Source of the DNA: Alphaproteobacteria bacterium
GTDB lineage: Bacteria; Pseudomonadota; Alphaproteobacteria; RF32; CAG-239
Assembly: GCA_017626035.1 (NCBI GenBank)
Contig: JAGAJR010000012.1
Coordinates: 1 to 64,000, forward strand
Length of the DNA stretch: 64,000 nucleotides
Direction: 5' to 3'
Shown here: piece by piece, positions 46,290 to 56,694 of the stretch
Position numbering within the stretch: the first letter of the stretch is position 1
Layout: every line of letters starts with the position of its first letter
Made by a program: the position numbers and the translations under genes
The notes under the pieces: generated by a model
The model's database searches: none
Told to the model about the DNA's origin: nothing
The model's input: the letters and a program-made list of their open reading frames with translations, nothing else

Positions 46290-47163
46290 CTTGTTTTCCT
46301 AAAACTCCGTCCTGTTCGGCGTGTTCCATCACATCATCCAAACCATAATCAACAATTTTCACATACTCCAAACGATCCAAATTGCTGAACGTCTTAATTT
46401 TAACATTGTTTTTTTCCGTAGAAACAATCTTTCCGATAGGGAGCCCCGGAGGAAACACACCGGCCACACCGGAAGTAACCACCCGGTCGCCGACAGTTAA
46501 AGACGCTTCCAAAGGAATAAAAATCATTTTCGGAACAGAAGTATTGTCTCCGGAGAGAATACCGCGAACGCGGGTTCTTTCCACCATAACCGGAATTTTG
46601 GAGTTGATGTCCGTAATTAAAATAATTTTGGAATACATTTTGCCGACTTGTTCTATTCGTCCGACAACACCGCTGTCGCTCAAAACGACCTGCCCTTTTT
46701 TCACCTTATTGGACAATCCCGTATAAGCGATAAGAGAATGAGAAAAAGCATCCCCCTCTTCGGCAATAACACGAGCCGTAACAAAAGTCGCTTCTGCCGG
46801 CGGCGTATAGTTTAATAAACCGGACAAAAGTTTGTTCTCAATTTCCAAAGCCCGAGCCCGGCTGGAAACCATAACCAAACGCCGGTTTTCATCACGAAGT
46901 TTCTGATTTTCCTTATAAACCTGTTTCAAATCACGAAAATAGTCATAAATACCGGCAACAACCCGTGCCGGAATAACCAGCACATCGACCAACGGGCTGA
47001 CAACATCCGTTGCCACAGAGGAAGTCTTTTCAATAATTACCGTATCTGTTTTGTTAATAAGCATAAAAACAAATGCCGATAAAAACAAAATAACAATAGC
47101 AAACTTTTTTGCCAAAAGCCTGATATTGCTAAGATGAATGAATAAAACTTTCCGCCTTTTCAT
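46282..47163 (-). CDS. mreC: Rod-shape-determining protein MreC
   Basis: This 293-residue protein has one N-terminal membrane anchor (FAIVILFLSAFVFMLI), a coiled coil around residues 75-115 and the periplasmic beta domains with VIAEEGDAFSHSLIAYTG and VVTSGVAGVFPPGLPIGKI. It organises the periplasmic side of the elongasome. GGGA lies before the ATG. It is separated from mreB by a 113-base gap containing a long hairpin. Confidence 0.95.
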   Translation of the reverse strand: MKRRKVLFIHLSNIRLLAKKFAIVILFLSAFVFMLINKTDTVIIEKTSSVATDVVSPLVDVLVIPARVVAGIYDYFRDLKQVYKENQKLRDENRRLVMVSSRARALEIENKLLSGLLNYTPPAEATFVTARVIAEEGDAFSHSLIAYTGLSNKVKKGQVVLSDSGVVGRIEQVGKMYSKIILITDINSKIPVMVERTRVRGILSGDNTSVPKMIFIPLEASLTVGDRVVTSGVAGVFPPGLPIGKIVSTEKNNVKIKTFSNLDRLEYVKIVDYGLDDVMEHAEQDGVLGKQDE

Positions 47164-47197
47164 ATAAAATTCCCGCTATAATAAACCTGGCAAGAAC

Positions 47198-47272
47198 AAT
47201 GAAGGGGCTTACCACGCTCCTTTTTTCTGCCAAATGTCAGAAAAAAGCAAGAGAGGAAACCCCTTTTTCATT
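47198..47272. repeat. Long imperfect hairpin between mreB and mreC
   Basis: The outer arms are 47198-47210 (AATGAAGGGGCTT) and 47258-47272 (AACCCCTTTTTCATT). The inner perfect stem is TTTTTTCTG/CAGAAAAAA (47221-47229 with 47238-47246), with partial pairing between. No T-run follows the outer stem on the reverse strand, so it is not a plain intrinsic terminator. It is a candidate for transcript processing or partial attenuation that sets the MreB to MreC ratio. Confidence 0.6.
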
Positions 47273-47276
47273 CTTA

Positions 47277-48317
<1,041 letters not shown>

Positions 48318-48395
48318 TTATTATTTCTCCGGATTATCTATACAAATTTCATTTATTAATAAACTTTTATAACCATATTGCTTATTGTGCAACTG

Positions 48396-49322
48396 TTATA
48401 ATCGTTTTTTAACATCATTAATAATATTTTTTTGCCCTTTGTAACATTCTTTCAGAATCAGGTCGGTTTCAGGCTTGGAGGCAAACCATGTCCGCTGCCT
48501 TTTGGCATATTGCCGGGTATGCAGTTTTGCCAGTTCTGCTGCCGCATCCAAGGATATCTCTCCGTCCAAATATGCAAACAATTCGGGAACTCCCAAAGCC
48601 TTCATTGCCGGCAAGGCTCTGTCCAGCCCCAAATTATGAAGCTGTTGTGCCTCCTGAAGAGCACCTTGTTCCATCATCAAATCAAAACGGGCATTACAGC
48701 GTTCATCCAGTTCTGCCTTTTCCGGAAGAATTTTCACAACGGTAAAAACCGCGTCCGGCAGCCGTTTTATCATTGGTTCCTTATGCCAAGCCGATAAACT
48801 TCTCCCCGTATCAAGCCAGACTTCCCATGCCCGGCGAACCCTTGTCGTATCATTCGGACTTAGCCGCTCAAAAGATTCTTTATCAAAATCTTCCAATCGG
48901 CGGTGAAGCTCTTGAACGCCGATATCCTCAAGCATAGACATAACCTTGCGGCGAACATCGGCAGAAACTTCAGGTATTGGGGTTGTGCCGCTAATCAGAT
49001 TATCAATATACAGCCCTGTTCCTCCCGCCAAAATCGGAATTTTACCGTCAGCATGGCACCTTTGAATTTCGGCAACCGCCAGATTAAGCCATTCAACCAC
49101 CGACCCATTTTGAGCCGGAGAAAAAATTTCATACAGCCGATGAGGAACTCTTTTCCTGTCCTCCGCACAAGGCACAGCCGACAAAACAGGCATTCCCTGA
49201 TATACCTGCATTGAGTCGGCATTGATAACTTCTCCGCCTAACGCTTCGGCCACATCCAATGCCAAACCTGATTTTCCGGAAGCCGTCGGACCGGCTATGA
49301 CAATTGCGGAATTAATCGGCAC
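48396..49322 (-). CDS. miaA: tRNA dimethylallyltransferase MiaA
   Basis: MiaA adds a dimethylallyl group to A37 of tRNAs reading UNN codons. The ~308-residue protein has the P-loop AGPTASGKSGLALD, INADSMQVYQGMPV, GGTGLYIDNLI and the C-terminal KRQRTWF segment. The frame opens at 49349, but the GTG at 49322 has GGAG 8 bases upstream and is preferred; it still overlaps the end of ddl, so the two are coupled. Confidence 0.95.
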   Translation of the reverse strand: MPINSAIVIAGPTASGKSGLALDVAEALGGEVINADSMQVYQGMPVLSAVPCAEDRKRVPHRLYEIFSPAQNGSVVEWLNLAVAEIQRCHADGKIPILAGGTGLYIDNLISGTTPIPEVSADVRRKVMSMLEDIGVQELHRRLEDFDKESFERLSPNDTTRVRRAWEVWLDTGRSLSAWHKEPMIKRLPDAVFTVVKILPEKAELDERCNARFDLMMEQGALQEAQQLHNLGLDRALPAMKALGVPELFAYLDGEISLDAAAELAKLHTRQYAKRQRTWFASKPETDLILKECYKGQKNIINDVKKRL

Positions 49323-50215
49323 GCAGCATTCTCCACCAATTCGGAACAAAGTTTTTCATAAGAAATGCCACAGTATTTTGCTTGCTCCGGCACTAAAGAC
49401 AACGGGGTTAATCCCGGATTAGTGTTAATTTCCAACAAAACCACGCCATCCTTTTCGTTATACCGAAAATCACATCGTGAAACCGTATTGCACCCCAAAG
49501 CCTTATGCAGTTTTTCCGCATAGCGTTTCGCCGTCCGCTCTACGTCAGACGGAATTTCCGCCGGTAACACATGTCTGGTCATTCCGTCCGTATACTTGGC
49601 TTTATAATCATAAAAGGCCACCGTCGGACGCAGTTCCGTAACCGCCAACGCCTTTCCGTCAAGAACCGCTACCGTCAGCTCCTGCCCCTCCACATATTTT
49701 TCAATCAAGACTTCCGTGTTTTCGTCATCATAATGCACATTTTCCAAATCCGCCCCGTCCTTAATAATATAAACACCGACACTCGAACCATCGCTGACGG
49801 GTTTAATCACATATGGAATTGAAACAACCGTTCCCTCGCTTAGAAATTTTTTAAAAGTCATTTTTTCGCTCAGGGCAACGGTAATATTGTTTGTCCGGCA
49901 AACCTGCTTGGTCAAATCCTTGTCCATGCCCAAAGCGGATGTCTTAAGCCCCGAATGCGTATAAGGAATTTGCATCATGTCCAAAAAGCCTTGTATCGTC
50001 CCGTCTTCGCCATAATTGCCGTGCAAAGCGTTAAATACGACATCCGGCTTTTCCTTCTCTAAAACTTTGATAAACTCCGGAACCGAAACCAAATCGTGTC
50101 CGACAACATCATAACCGGAGTTTTTAAGTGCCTCGACGACACCCTTTCCGCTGACCAGACTGACTTCTCTTTCTGCCGAAAAACCGCCCATCAGCACTAA
50201 AACTTTCTTAGACAT
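49295..50215 (-). CDS. ddl: D-alanine--D-alanine ligase
   Basis: Ddl makes the D-Ala-D-Ala dipeptide for peptidoglycan. The 306-residue ATP-grasp protein has VLMGGFSAEREVSLVSG, ALHGNYGEDGTIQGFLDMMQIPYTHSG, PVSDGSSVGVYIIK and LLEINTNPGLTPLSLVPEQA. The length is standard. It is the first gene of a two-gene unit with miaA. Confidence 0.96.
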   Translation of the reverse strand: MSKKVLVLMGGFSAEREVSLVSGKGVVEALKNSGYDVVGHDLVSVPEFIKVLEKEKPDVVFNALHGNYGEDGTIQGFLDMMQIPYTHSGLKTSALGMDKDLTKQVCRTNNITVALSEKMTFKKFLSEGTVVSIPYVIKPVSDGSSVGVYIIKDGADLENVHYDDENTEVLIEKYVEGQELTVAVLDGKALAVTELRPTVAFYDYKAKYTDGMTRHVLPAEIPSDVERTAKRYAEKLHKALGCNTVSRCDFRYNEKDGVVLLEINTNPGLTPLSLVPEQAKYCGISYEKLCSELVENAACRLIPQLS

Positions 50216-50288
50216 TTCATAAAATCCCTTTATTAAATATTTTTTTATGTTATGTTATCCAAAATTGTTTAAGAAAGACTAAAATAAC

Positions 50289-51074
50289 ATGAAAAAATAT
50301 TGTCTGACACTGCTGTTTTTAAGCTTTTTCGCAGGAAACGCCCATGCTTTTAAAGTCAAACATGACTTCAGCGTTTTCATCGGTCCGTTCAACGCCAGCG
50401 AAACCAGTTTTGAATATGCCGTCTCCCCCAAAAACTACCATGTAAAATCGGAAGTAAAAACTTTCGGAATATTTGACACGCTTTACCCTTTTGAGGCTCA
50501 ATACGCCACAACCGGCAACATAAAAAACAACAAATTGGAAACCACCAGCTACAAATATAAGTCGAAATCCCGTTTCAACCGCCGGGAAAAACTTCTGATT
50601 TATGATGACAACGGAATGCCTGTCTACCGTGTCAGTTCCAAAAACGGCAAAGAGAAAAAAGTCAATATTGAACCCAACATAAATAATGAAGACACCACAG
50701 ACCTGCAAACCGTTTTTGCCGAAATGGCCCGGCAATACAGCCAAGTAAAATTTTGCGATTCCCGCTTGGAAGTTTTTGACGGCAAACGCCGTTTTGACGT
50801 CATTTTCCGCGATGAAGGACAAGAACAGCTGGACGCCGGAGAATACTCCCCTTTTAAAGGAACCGCCCATAAATGCTCCCTTTACATAGACAAACTTGGA
50901 AGCGAAGCGGAAGACCTGCTTTGGGAAGTCAGCTCTGACCGTCCGATTTATTTTTGGATATTAGAAGACGAGGCAAGCAAAGCTCCTTTCATCGCCAAAA
51001 TAGAAATTGAATCCACCCCTTTGGGAAAACTACAGGTTTATACAAAAAACATCACTGTCGAGGATAATGAATAA
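50289..51074 (+). CDS. DUF3108 family exported protein
   Basis: This 261-residue protein has a signal peptide cleaved after HAHA-like AHA (MKKYCLTLLFLSFFAGNAHA) and a beta-rich domain with FEYAVSPKNYHVKSEVKTFGIFD and YKYKSKSRFNRREK, then DLQTVFAEM and PLGKLQVYTK. This is the DUF3108 pattern of periplasmic or outer-membrane-associated proteins. The function is unknown. Its stop overlaps the start of the U32 gene. Confidence 0.8.
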   Translation: MKKYCLTLLFLSFFAGNAHAFKVKHDFSVFIGPFNASETSFEYAVSPKNYHVKSEVKTFGIFDTLYPFEAQYATTGNIKNNKLETTSYKYKSKSRFNRREKLLIYDDNGMPVYRVSSKNGKEKKVNIEPNINNEDTTDLQTVFAEMARQYSQVKFCDSRLEVFDGKRRFDVIFRDEGQEQLDAGEYSPFKGTAHKCSLYIDKLGSEAEDLLWEVSSDRPIYFWILEDEASKAPFIAKIEIESTPLGKLQVYTKNITVEDNE

Positions 51075-52471
51075 TGTTAGATAAAGCCGAATTATTGCTG
51101 CCGGCAGGCTCTCTGGTCAAGCTTAAAACCGCCATACTTTACGGTGCAGACGCCGTTTATGCCGGAACACCGGATATGTGCCTGAGATCACAATCCAAAT
51201 TTTCAATTGAAGATTTAAAAGAAGGCATAGAATTTGTTCATCAGCACGGAAAAAAAATCTACCTGACTCTTAACTTGTTTATGCACAACCGCGATGTTGA
51301 AAAACTTCCTCAGTTTGTCGACACGCTGCGGCAGTTAAAGCCTGACGGCGTTCTCATTGCCGATCCCGGTGTTTTTCAATATGTTAAGGACAACGCTCCA
51401 GAGCTTAATTTGTTTGTTTCCACTCAAGCTAACATCTGCTCATACCAATCCGTTAAATTTTGGCAGAAGCAGGGAGCCAAACTTTGCGTCCTCGGCAGAG
51501 AAGTAACTTTCGAGGAAATGAAAGAAATCAGAGAAAAATGCCCGGACATTCTTTTGGAATGTTTTATGCACGGAGCTATGTGCATGTCTTACTCCGGACG
51601 TTGCCTGATTTCAAACTATCTGGCCGACCGCAGTGCCAACCAGGGCAAATGTGCCCACTGCTGCCGGTGGCACTATAAACTGCATTTGCGGCTGAAAGAC
51701 GGGTCTGTTAAAGAAATAGAAATCAACGAACAAAACAAAGACGCGTTTGAATTTTTACTTGAAGAAGAATTCCGTCCGGGAGAATATTTTGAGGTTGTTG
51801 AAGACGAACACGGCGGCTATATGCTCAATTCCAAAGATATGTGCCTGATGCCGCGGCTGCCGGACTTATTAAATATCGGCATGGATTCGCTCAAAGTGGA
51901 AGGACGTAACAAAACCGAATACTATGCAGCCATCGTTGCCCGCACTTATCGTCAGGCAATAGACGACTACTATCATTCGCCCGAGACTTGGAATTATGAA
52001 AAATACATGGACGATCTATATACTCTTCAAAACCGCGGATACTGCCTCGGATTCCATGATGGAAAACTGACGAACATCAGCCAAAACTACGAATATACCC
52101 GCACTTTGGGCGATTGGCTTTTTGCCGGTTCTATCATTGAATGGCAGGGAAATGACGCCATATTTGAAGTTCGCAATTACATTGACAAAGGCGAGTTTAT
52201 CGAATTTTTAATTCCGGGCAGTCTTGAAAACATCCGCTTAACTTTGAATGAATTTACCGATGCGGAAACCGGAGAAAAAACAGAAAAAGTTTCAGCCGGT
52301 CAAGGTAAAAAAATCAGAATATCCGCGGCAGCTTTCGGTAAAACGGCAGACGAAATCAAAAAGATTCTGCCGCAATATACCATTGCCCGAAAACTCTCCC
52401 CGCTCAAAGGAGAAAACGCGGAAATGCTCAAACATAAAAAAGCCGAATTCTGCGAACTTTGCAACAAATAG
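51074..52471 (+). CDS. Peptidase U32 family protein (TrhP/RlhA-type RNA hydroxylation)
   Basis: The 465-residue protein has LLLPAGSLVKLKTAILYGADAVYAG, the U32 signature ECFMHGAMCMSYSGRC and the cysteine cluster GKCAHCCRW, with further cysteines at the C-terminal CELCNK. Despite the name, related proteins (TrhP, RlhA) take part in prephenate-dependent 5-hydroxylation of tRNA uridine or rRNA cytidine. The cysteines probably bind an Fe-S cluster. Which RNA is the target is not readable. Confidence 0.87.
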   Translation: MLDKAELLLPAGSLVKLKTAILYGADAVYAGTPDMCLRSQSKFSIEDLKEGIEFVHQHGKKIYLTLNLFMHNRDVEKLPQFVDTLRQLKPDGVLIADPGVFQYVKDNAPELNLFVSTQANICSYQSVKFWQKQGAKLCVLGREVTFEEMKEIREKCPDILLECFMHGAMCMSYSGRCLISNYLADRSANQGKCAHCCRWHYKLHLRLKDGSVKEIEINEQNKDAFEFLLEEEFRPGEYFEVVEDEHGGYMLNSKDMCLMPRLPDLLNIGMDSLKVEGRNKTEYYAAIVARTYRQAIDDYYHSPETWNYEKYMDDLYTLQNRGYCLGFHDGKLTNISQNYEYTRTLGDWLFAGSIIEWQGNDAIFEVRNYIDKGEFIEFLIPGSLENIRLTLNEFTDAETGEKTEKVSAGQGKKIRISAAAFGKTADEIKKILPQYTIARKLSPLKGENAEMLKHKKAEFCELCNK

Positions 52472-52473
52472 AA

Positions 52474-52500
52474 CAAAGCCCTCTGTTGAGGGCTTTTTAT
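52474..52500. terminator. Terminator between convergent genes
   Basis: Stem AAAGCCCTC/GAGGGCTTT (52475-52483 with 52488-52496), loop TGTT, followed by TTTT on the plus strand. Confidence 0.83.
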
Positions 52501-53403
52501 TTAGTTCTTCAGCATTTGATGGATTTTATCTTTGGAATACTTGGTTCCGTTAACATTTAACACATCGCCTTCTTCCAAAAGTTTTTCCAACTGCCGGTAA
52601 ATATGCAGTCTGTATTCGGCGTCTTTTCCCAGATACTTTTCTTCCAGTTCCAAAATCTGGGCAAACAAGGCCAACCGTTTGTTTCGGTCATATTCGTTAT
52701 CAATACGCTCCGCCAAAGCATTAATTGCCACAAAAGCCGTTTTGTCGGAAAGGTCGCTCAACCGTTTCAAATTTCCTTTATCTCCGGCGGCTCGATAAAC
52801 AGCCTTCAATTTATCACAAATCTCCAGAGTATTTTGACACTTGGCCAACACGGAAACCTCTTCTTTTGTAACATAATTGAGAGCTTTCTCATAAAGAGAA
52901 GCATAAATTTCCCCGTCATCTGTTTTTTCGGCCAACTCGGCATAAGCCCGGCGTTTATAGCTGTCATCCATATGCTCGATAATTTGCTCTTTCGCAGCTA
53001 GCCACTTGGCGTTATTGCCCATTTTCTTATAAGTATCGGCCATCCGCTGTAAAGCATTCATTTTTTCCGCATCATCCCTGGCTACCTGAAAAGAGGCTTC
53101 ATAATATTTCAAAGCCGCCGTATAATTGGCAGAATCAAAAGGAAAGCCGGAATCTTTCGTATTTTTTGAAACCAACGCGTCGCCGATGTTGTTATATGTC
53201 CAATACATTACCATGTTTCGCTTTGTACTGTCATCCATCAAACAGTCTTGGGAACTAAAACAAAAATTGATAACGGCATCATAGGCTTTTATCTTCTCAT
53301 CAAGATTTGAAGCCATATCCGCGGCAGAATTCGCCACACGGTAAGCCTGCAGCAAATCCACTGGTTTAGTTTTGATTCTCTCGTTGATTCTCATTGCAGT
53401 CAC
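52501..53403 (-). CDS. Helical-repeat (TPR-like) hypothetical protein
   Basis: The 300-residue protein consists of paired helices, for example YWTYNNIGDALVSKNTKDS, AALKYYEASFQVARDDAEK, ALQRMADTYKKMGNNAKWLA and YAELAEKTDDGEIYASLYEKA, which fit TPR-like repeats of variable quality. There is no signal peptide. The partner or role is unknown. It lies directly downstream of the DUF2769 gene on the same strand (15-base gap), so the two may be co-transcribed. Confidence 0.65.
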   Translation of the reverse strand: MTAMRINERIKTKPVDLLQAYRVANSAADMASNLDEKIKAYDAVINFCFSSQDCLMDDSTKRNMVMYWTYNNIGDALVSKNTKDSGFPFDSANYTAALKYYEASFQVARDDAEKMNALQRMADTYKKMGNNAKWLAAKEQIIEHMDDSYKRRAYAELAEKTDDGEIYASLYEKALNYVTKEEVSVLAKCQNTLEICDKLKAVYRAAGDKGNLKRLSDLSDKTAFVAINALAERIDNEYDRNKRLALFAQILELEEKYLGKDAEYRLHIYRQLEKLLEEGDVLNVNGTKYSKDKIHQMLKN

Positions 53404-53418
53404 CTCAATAGGATTTCT

Positions 53419-53703
53419 TTAATTAAGACCACCGGTTTTAAGACAATAATCTTCTCTTTTAAGATTATATTTGGCATGCACTTCGCAATCTTCACAAAGG
53501 CAGCCTTTGTCTTCATGAATACAATCACTTTTGCTGAAAGCACAATACATGCCTTCAAAATGTTCGGAATCTTCAAAACCTTCCATTAACTTATACAAAT
53601 TGGAAGCCATGTTTTTAATTTTACATCCCGTTGTATAAGACGGGCAATGCATACATTGGCATAACTTTAAATTTTCTTTGCTTTTTTCGACTTGCATTTT
53701 CAT
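53419..53703 (-). CDS. DUF2769-like cysteine-rich protein
   Basis: This 94-residue protein contains LCQCMHCPSYTTGC, then YCAFSKSDCIHEDKGCLCEDCEV and YCLKTGG, the CxCxxCPSY ... C-I-x-E-x-KGCxCxxCxV pattern of DUF2769 proteins. About ten cysteines in a small soluble protein suggest metal or Fe-S binding. The family is better known from archaea and anaerobes. AGGAGT precedes the ATG. The function is unknown. Confidence 0.8.
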   Translation of the reverse strand: MKMQVEKSKENLKLCQCMHCPSYTTGCKIKNMASNLYKLMEGFEDSEHFEGMYCAFSKSDCIHEDKGCLCEDCEVHAKYNLKREDYCLKTGGLN

Positions 53704-53777
53704 ACTCCTTTTTTCATTTCTCTACAAATAAGAAGTATGTTCGATTTGTCCGAAAACAATTAGTCAATTAGGATTAG

Positions 53778-54065
53778 TCAGACTCTTTTAAAAACACCGT
53801 CCGCAATCGGGGGAAGAAAACCGCTCAAACGTCCGACCACAAAATTAACGCTGTCCACCCGAGCCAAAGAGGGACCCGTATGGCAGGCCAAAATCATCTT
53901 ATCGACAGCTTCTTCTTCTCCTCGCATCAGAATTTCCACACTGCCGTCGCATTCATTATGCACCCAGCCGGAAATTCCTCCGATTTCAGCGGCTTTTTTA
54001 ACAGCCCAATACCGAAAACCGATACCTTGCACCCTGCCTTTGATTTTGATATAAACTTCCTTCAT
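53778..54065 (-). CDS. acyP: Acylphosphatase
   Basis: This 95-residue enzyme hydrolyses acyl phosphates. The active-site loop with its arginine is GRVQGIGFRYWAVKKA and the catalytic Asn lies in GISGWVHNECDGSVEI. The C-terminal strand order departs slightly from the family after GPSLARVDSV. It starts right after the stop of the ATP12-like gene (no gap) on the same strand. Confidence 0.93.
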   Translation of the reverse strand: MKEVYIKIKGRVQGIGFRYWAVKKAAEIGGISGWVHNECDGSVEILMRGEEEAVDKMILACHTGPSLARVDSVNFVVGRLSGFLPPIADGVFKRV

Positions 54066-54560
54066 TTACTTAAGAAAAGCCTCAATATCAGACAATTCAT
54101 TCCTTATTACCGTCCGGCGTTTAACCGCTTCTTCATCCGAACCCCATTTTTCATTCTGCCATAATTCATCCAAAAAAGCGGCCTGAAAAGCTTCTTCCGC
54201 ATTTATCCGGCCTTTGACCATTGCCATTGCCAATAATACGGATTTCATATTCAACGCGGCAGAATAAAAAGCGGCTAACTCTTTATCAGAAAGACTATCC
54301 AAAAAAACTTTCAAACGATAAGCAGAAGTTTTGGCCTCTTCCAGAACATCCAATGTCTTTGTATGTTTAAATTCGGCCTGAATAGCCTCGTTTGCCCAAC
54401 GGATAATCGGAGACCAAACTTCTTCCTGTCTGGAAACAAGTTCTTTATCCGTTCCCCAAAAAAGAAGCAAATCCGTCTCAGAAAACTGAACCAGCCTGTT
54501 TATGATTTCTTCACGATGAAGTTTCACATCCTTAACGGCCTCATCCAGATAGTGCGTCAT
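54066..54560 (-). CDS. ATP12-family F1-ATPase assembly chaperone, short form
   Basis: This 164-residue protein corresponds to the C-terminal two thirds of ATP12: ETDLLLFWGTDKELVSRQEEVW followed by SPIIRWANEAI, the helical SVLLAMAMVKGRINAEEAF-type segment and the conserved ELWQNEKWGSDEEAVKRR. ATP12 binds the F1 alpha subunit during ATP synthase assembly. The usual N-terminal beta domain (about 70-90 residues) is missing. Proximity to an RluC-type gene is usual in Alphaproteobacteria. Confidence 0.8.
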   Translation of the reverse strand: MTHYLDEAVKDVKLHREEIINRLVQFSETDLLLFWGTDKELVSRQEEVWSPIIRWANEAIQAEFKHTKTLDVLEEAKTSAYRLKVFLDSLSDKELAAFYSAALNMKSVLLAMAMVKGRINAEEAFQAAFLDELWQNEKWGSDEEAVKRRTVIRNELSDIEAFLK

Positions 54561-56690
54561 TTAGTTCCCTTTCTTTTTGTTTCTGAAGATGTCAATAATA
54601 TCCTGTCCTGTTTTCTTCAAATCTTTAATTCCCTGATTAACGGCGGCGGAAGTATCCTTATAAACATCCTGCCCCGCAGCCTGAACACCTGTCGGTTTAG
54701 GAAAACGGGAAGCATAAGGCGTTCCCTGCAAAGCCGTATAACAAGGCGACCCGTCCGCATCAAAGGCCAATTGCGTTCCCAAGAAAACCGGACCAGCCGT
54801 GGCAACGCCGACAATTGTCTTAATTGCCTGTTTATCGTCTATTGCGATAGAAGGCTTCTCAAGGGTTCCCTTAATCTTCACAAAAGAAGACAAAGCCTGC
54901 GTGATATTCGTATCAACCAATTTTCCGCTGAACGGACGGATACTGAAATCAATTTTATCATTAACCAGATTAACATTACCGTCGCTGACAATTGTCAACT
55001 GTGCAGCATTCAAAACGATTCCGTTAGGAAATACGGCCTTGCCGCCACCCAAATCCGTTCTGACCACACCGCATTTCAAATCAATTTCCTGACTTTTGCT
55101 CTGATTCAGTTTCAAAGCATTCAAAATCTGGGTAATGAAGTTTCCTTCCAAAAACTTCAGCGTCCCCGGATTAACTTTAGATTCTCCGACAATGGCAATA
55201 ACCTGCCCTTTCAAAGCTTCGCTCAACTGACGATACGTTGCTCCGCTTCCGGAAATATCAATATGCAAATCCACATTTCCGCCGGAAACGATACCAAAAT
55301 CGTTCTTGCCTTCAACAACAAATTCTTTATGCAGATTCTGCAAAAGCATATTTTTGCTGTCCGCTTTCAAGCTCATGGTTTGGGTGTTGGCGTTAACCTT
55401 CAAATCTGCATTAATATCCCCGCCGCCGAAATTAAGCTTCAACGGATTGACCGCTAAAATTCCATTCTGTAAAACCGCTCCGACAACCAGATTTTGAGCC
55501 GTCATTCCCGGTTCAATCACCAATTCTTTCACATTCAAATTAAGTTTGGCATTAAGCGTTTTCATCACCGAATAAGGGATTGCTGTCTCCGGAACCATAG
55601 TTACCGCTTGAGCTTCACTGATTAAAGACGGAAATTCAAAAGCAAAATTACTGTTTTGGCTGAAATTGGCCAAATTAATCTTATCACTTTTTAAATTTGC
55701 GGCAATACTCGGAATATTACCGGACAAATCCGCAGACACCGTCCCCGTAATCAGATTATTGACAATATTCAATGTCTGAATATCTGCCTTAACCTTAACA
55801 AGGCTGCCCTCAATTGTTGTTTTAAGGGTCGTTTCCGGAGCACCGAAATTTCCGGCCGGATTATAAATATTGGCATTAAAGGCAAAAGACGGATTACCCA
55901 GGATGTCCACAACATTACCGGCTAATTCCGCGTCAACATTAAACGCAGTGGCACTTAAAGAAAACGGATAAGCTTCTTTGCCGGAAAGCAATGAATTCAA
56001 AGACCCCAAAATAACATTTCCGGTAACTTTATCGTTATTGTAAACCACATTAAATTCGGCAGTCAAATCACTGTCCATGCTTTCCGCCGACATTCTGATG
56101 TTATTGATAATCAGATTAATATTCTGTTTTGCCTGTAAATCATTATACTGCACAACGCCATTGTCAATTGAAACGTTCTTTGCGGCAAAACCTGCCAAAG
56201 CCGCTGCGGCGGGAATGGCTTTCTTATCTGCTGCGGAAACCGAAGAGGTTACCGGAACATTTTTAACCTTACCTTTGACAACCGGTTCATTTTTTGAAAA
56301 ATCCCAGTTAGCCTTTCCGTCGGCTGATACTTCCAGAAAAACTTCCGGACCGTTAAGCAGAACTTTGTCGATAACAATCTGTTTTTTGAACAACGGAGCC
56401 AAAGCAAATTTAACGTCCAAAGACTTAACCTTAATCATTTGCGGATTAGATGCCCATTCCGCATTGGCCAGCTCCACATCATTAATAATAATCGTCGGAA
56501 CAAGCGAAATTCCGATACTGGCATCACCGTTTATGGAAAGCTTGCGGCCTAATTCTTTTTCTACCAAATCCGCGGCATAAGATTTATATTTGTTCAAATC
56601 AAAGCTATGAATAAAGTAATATCCCGGAATACCGATTAAAATAACCAAACCGAAAAATATAATACCCGCAACTTTCAAAAATCTTCCCAT
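54561..56690 (-). CDS. AsmA family protein
   Basis: The 709-residue protein has one N-terminal membrane anchor (VAGIIFFGLVILIGIPGYYFI) and a long repetitive beta domain with NDVELANAEWAS and VKSLDVKFALAPLFKKQIVIDKV (AsmA N-terminal signature) and LNAAQLTIVSDGNVNLVNDKID near the C-terminus. AsmA-like proteins form bridge-like periplasmic structures implicated in phospholipid transport and outer-membrane homeostasis. It abuts the ATP12-like gene and follows rluC by 4 bases. Confidence 0.9.
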   Translation of the reverse strand: MGRFLKVAGIIFFGLVILIGIPGYYFIHSFDLNKYKSYAADLVEKELGRKLSINGDASIGISLVPTIIINDVELANAEWASNPQMIKVKSLDVKFALAPLFKKQIVIDKVLLNGPEVFLEVSADGKANWDFSKNEPVVKGKVKNVPVTSSVSAADKKAIPAAAALAGFAAKNVSIDNGVVQYNDLQAKQNINLIINNIRMSAESMDSDLTAEFNVVYNNDKVTGNVILGSLNSLLSGKEAYPFSLSATAFNVDAELAGNVVDILGNPSFAFNANIYNPAGNFGAPETTLKTTIEGSLVKVKADIQTLNIVNNLITGTVSADLSGNIPSIAANLKSDKINLANFSQNSNFAFEFPSLISEAQAVTMVPETAIPYSVMKTLNAKLNLNVKELVIEPGMTAQNLVVGAVLQNGILAVNPLKLNFGGGDINADLKVNANTQTMSLKADSKNMLLQNLHKEFVVEGKNDFGIVSGGNVDLHIDISGSGATYRQLSEALKGQVIAIVGESKVNPGTLKFLEGNFITQILNALKLNQSKSQEIDLKCGVVRTDLGGGKAVFPNGIVLNAAQLTIVSDGNVNLVNDKIDFSIRPFSGKLVDTNITQALSSFVKIKGTLEKPSIAIDDKQAIKTIVGVATAGPVFLGTQLAFDADGSPCYTALQGTPYASRFPKPTGVQAAGQDVYKDTSAAVNQGIKDLKKTGQDIIDIFRNKKKGN

Positions 56691-56694
56691 TTTT

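Noticed and set aside
53737-53777. Short direct repeat ATTAGTCA twice before acyP
   Set aside because: Two 8-base copies in AT-rich sequence are expected by chance.
54363-55457. 364-residue plus-strand frame
   Set aside because: It is antisense to the ATP12-like and AsmA genes, with no start site or recognisable domain.
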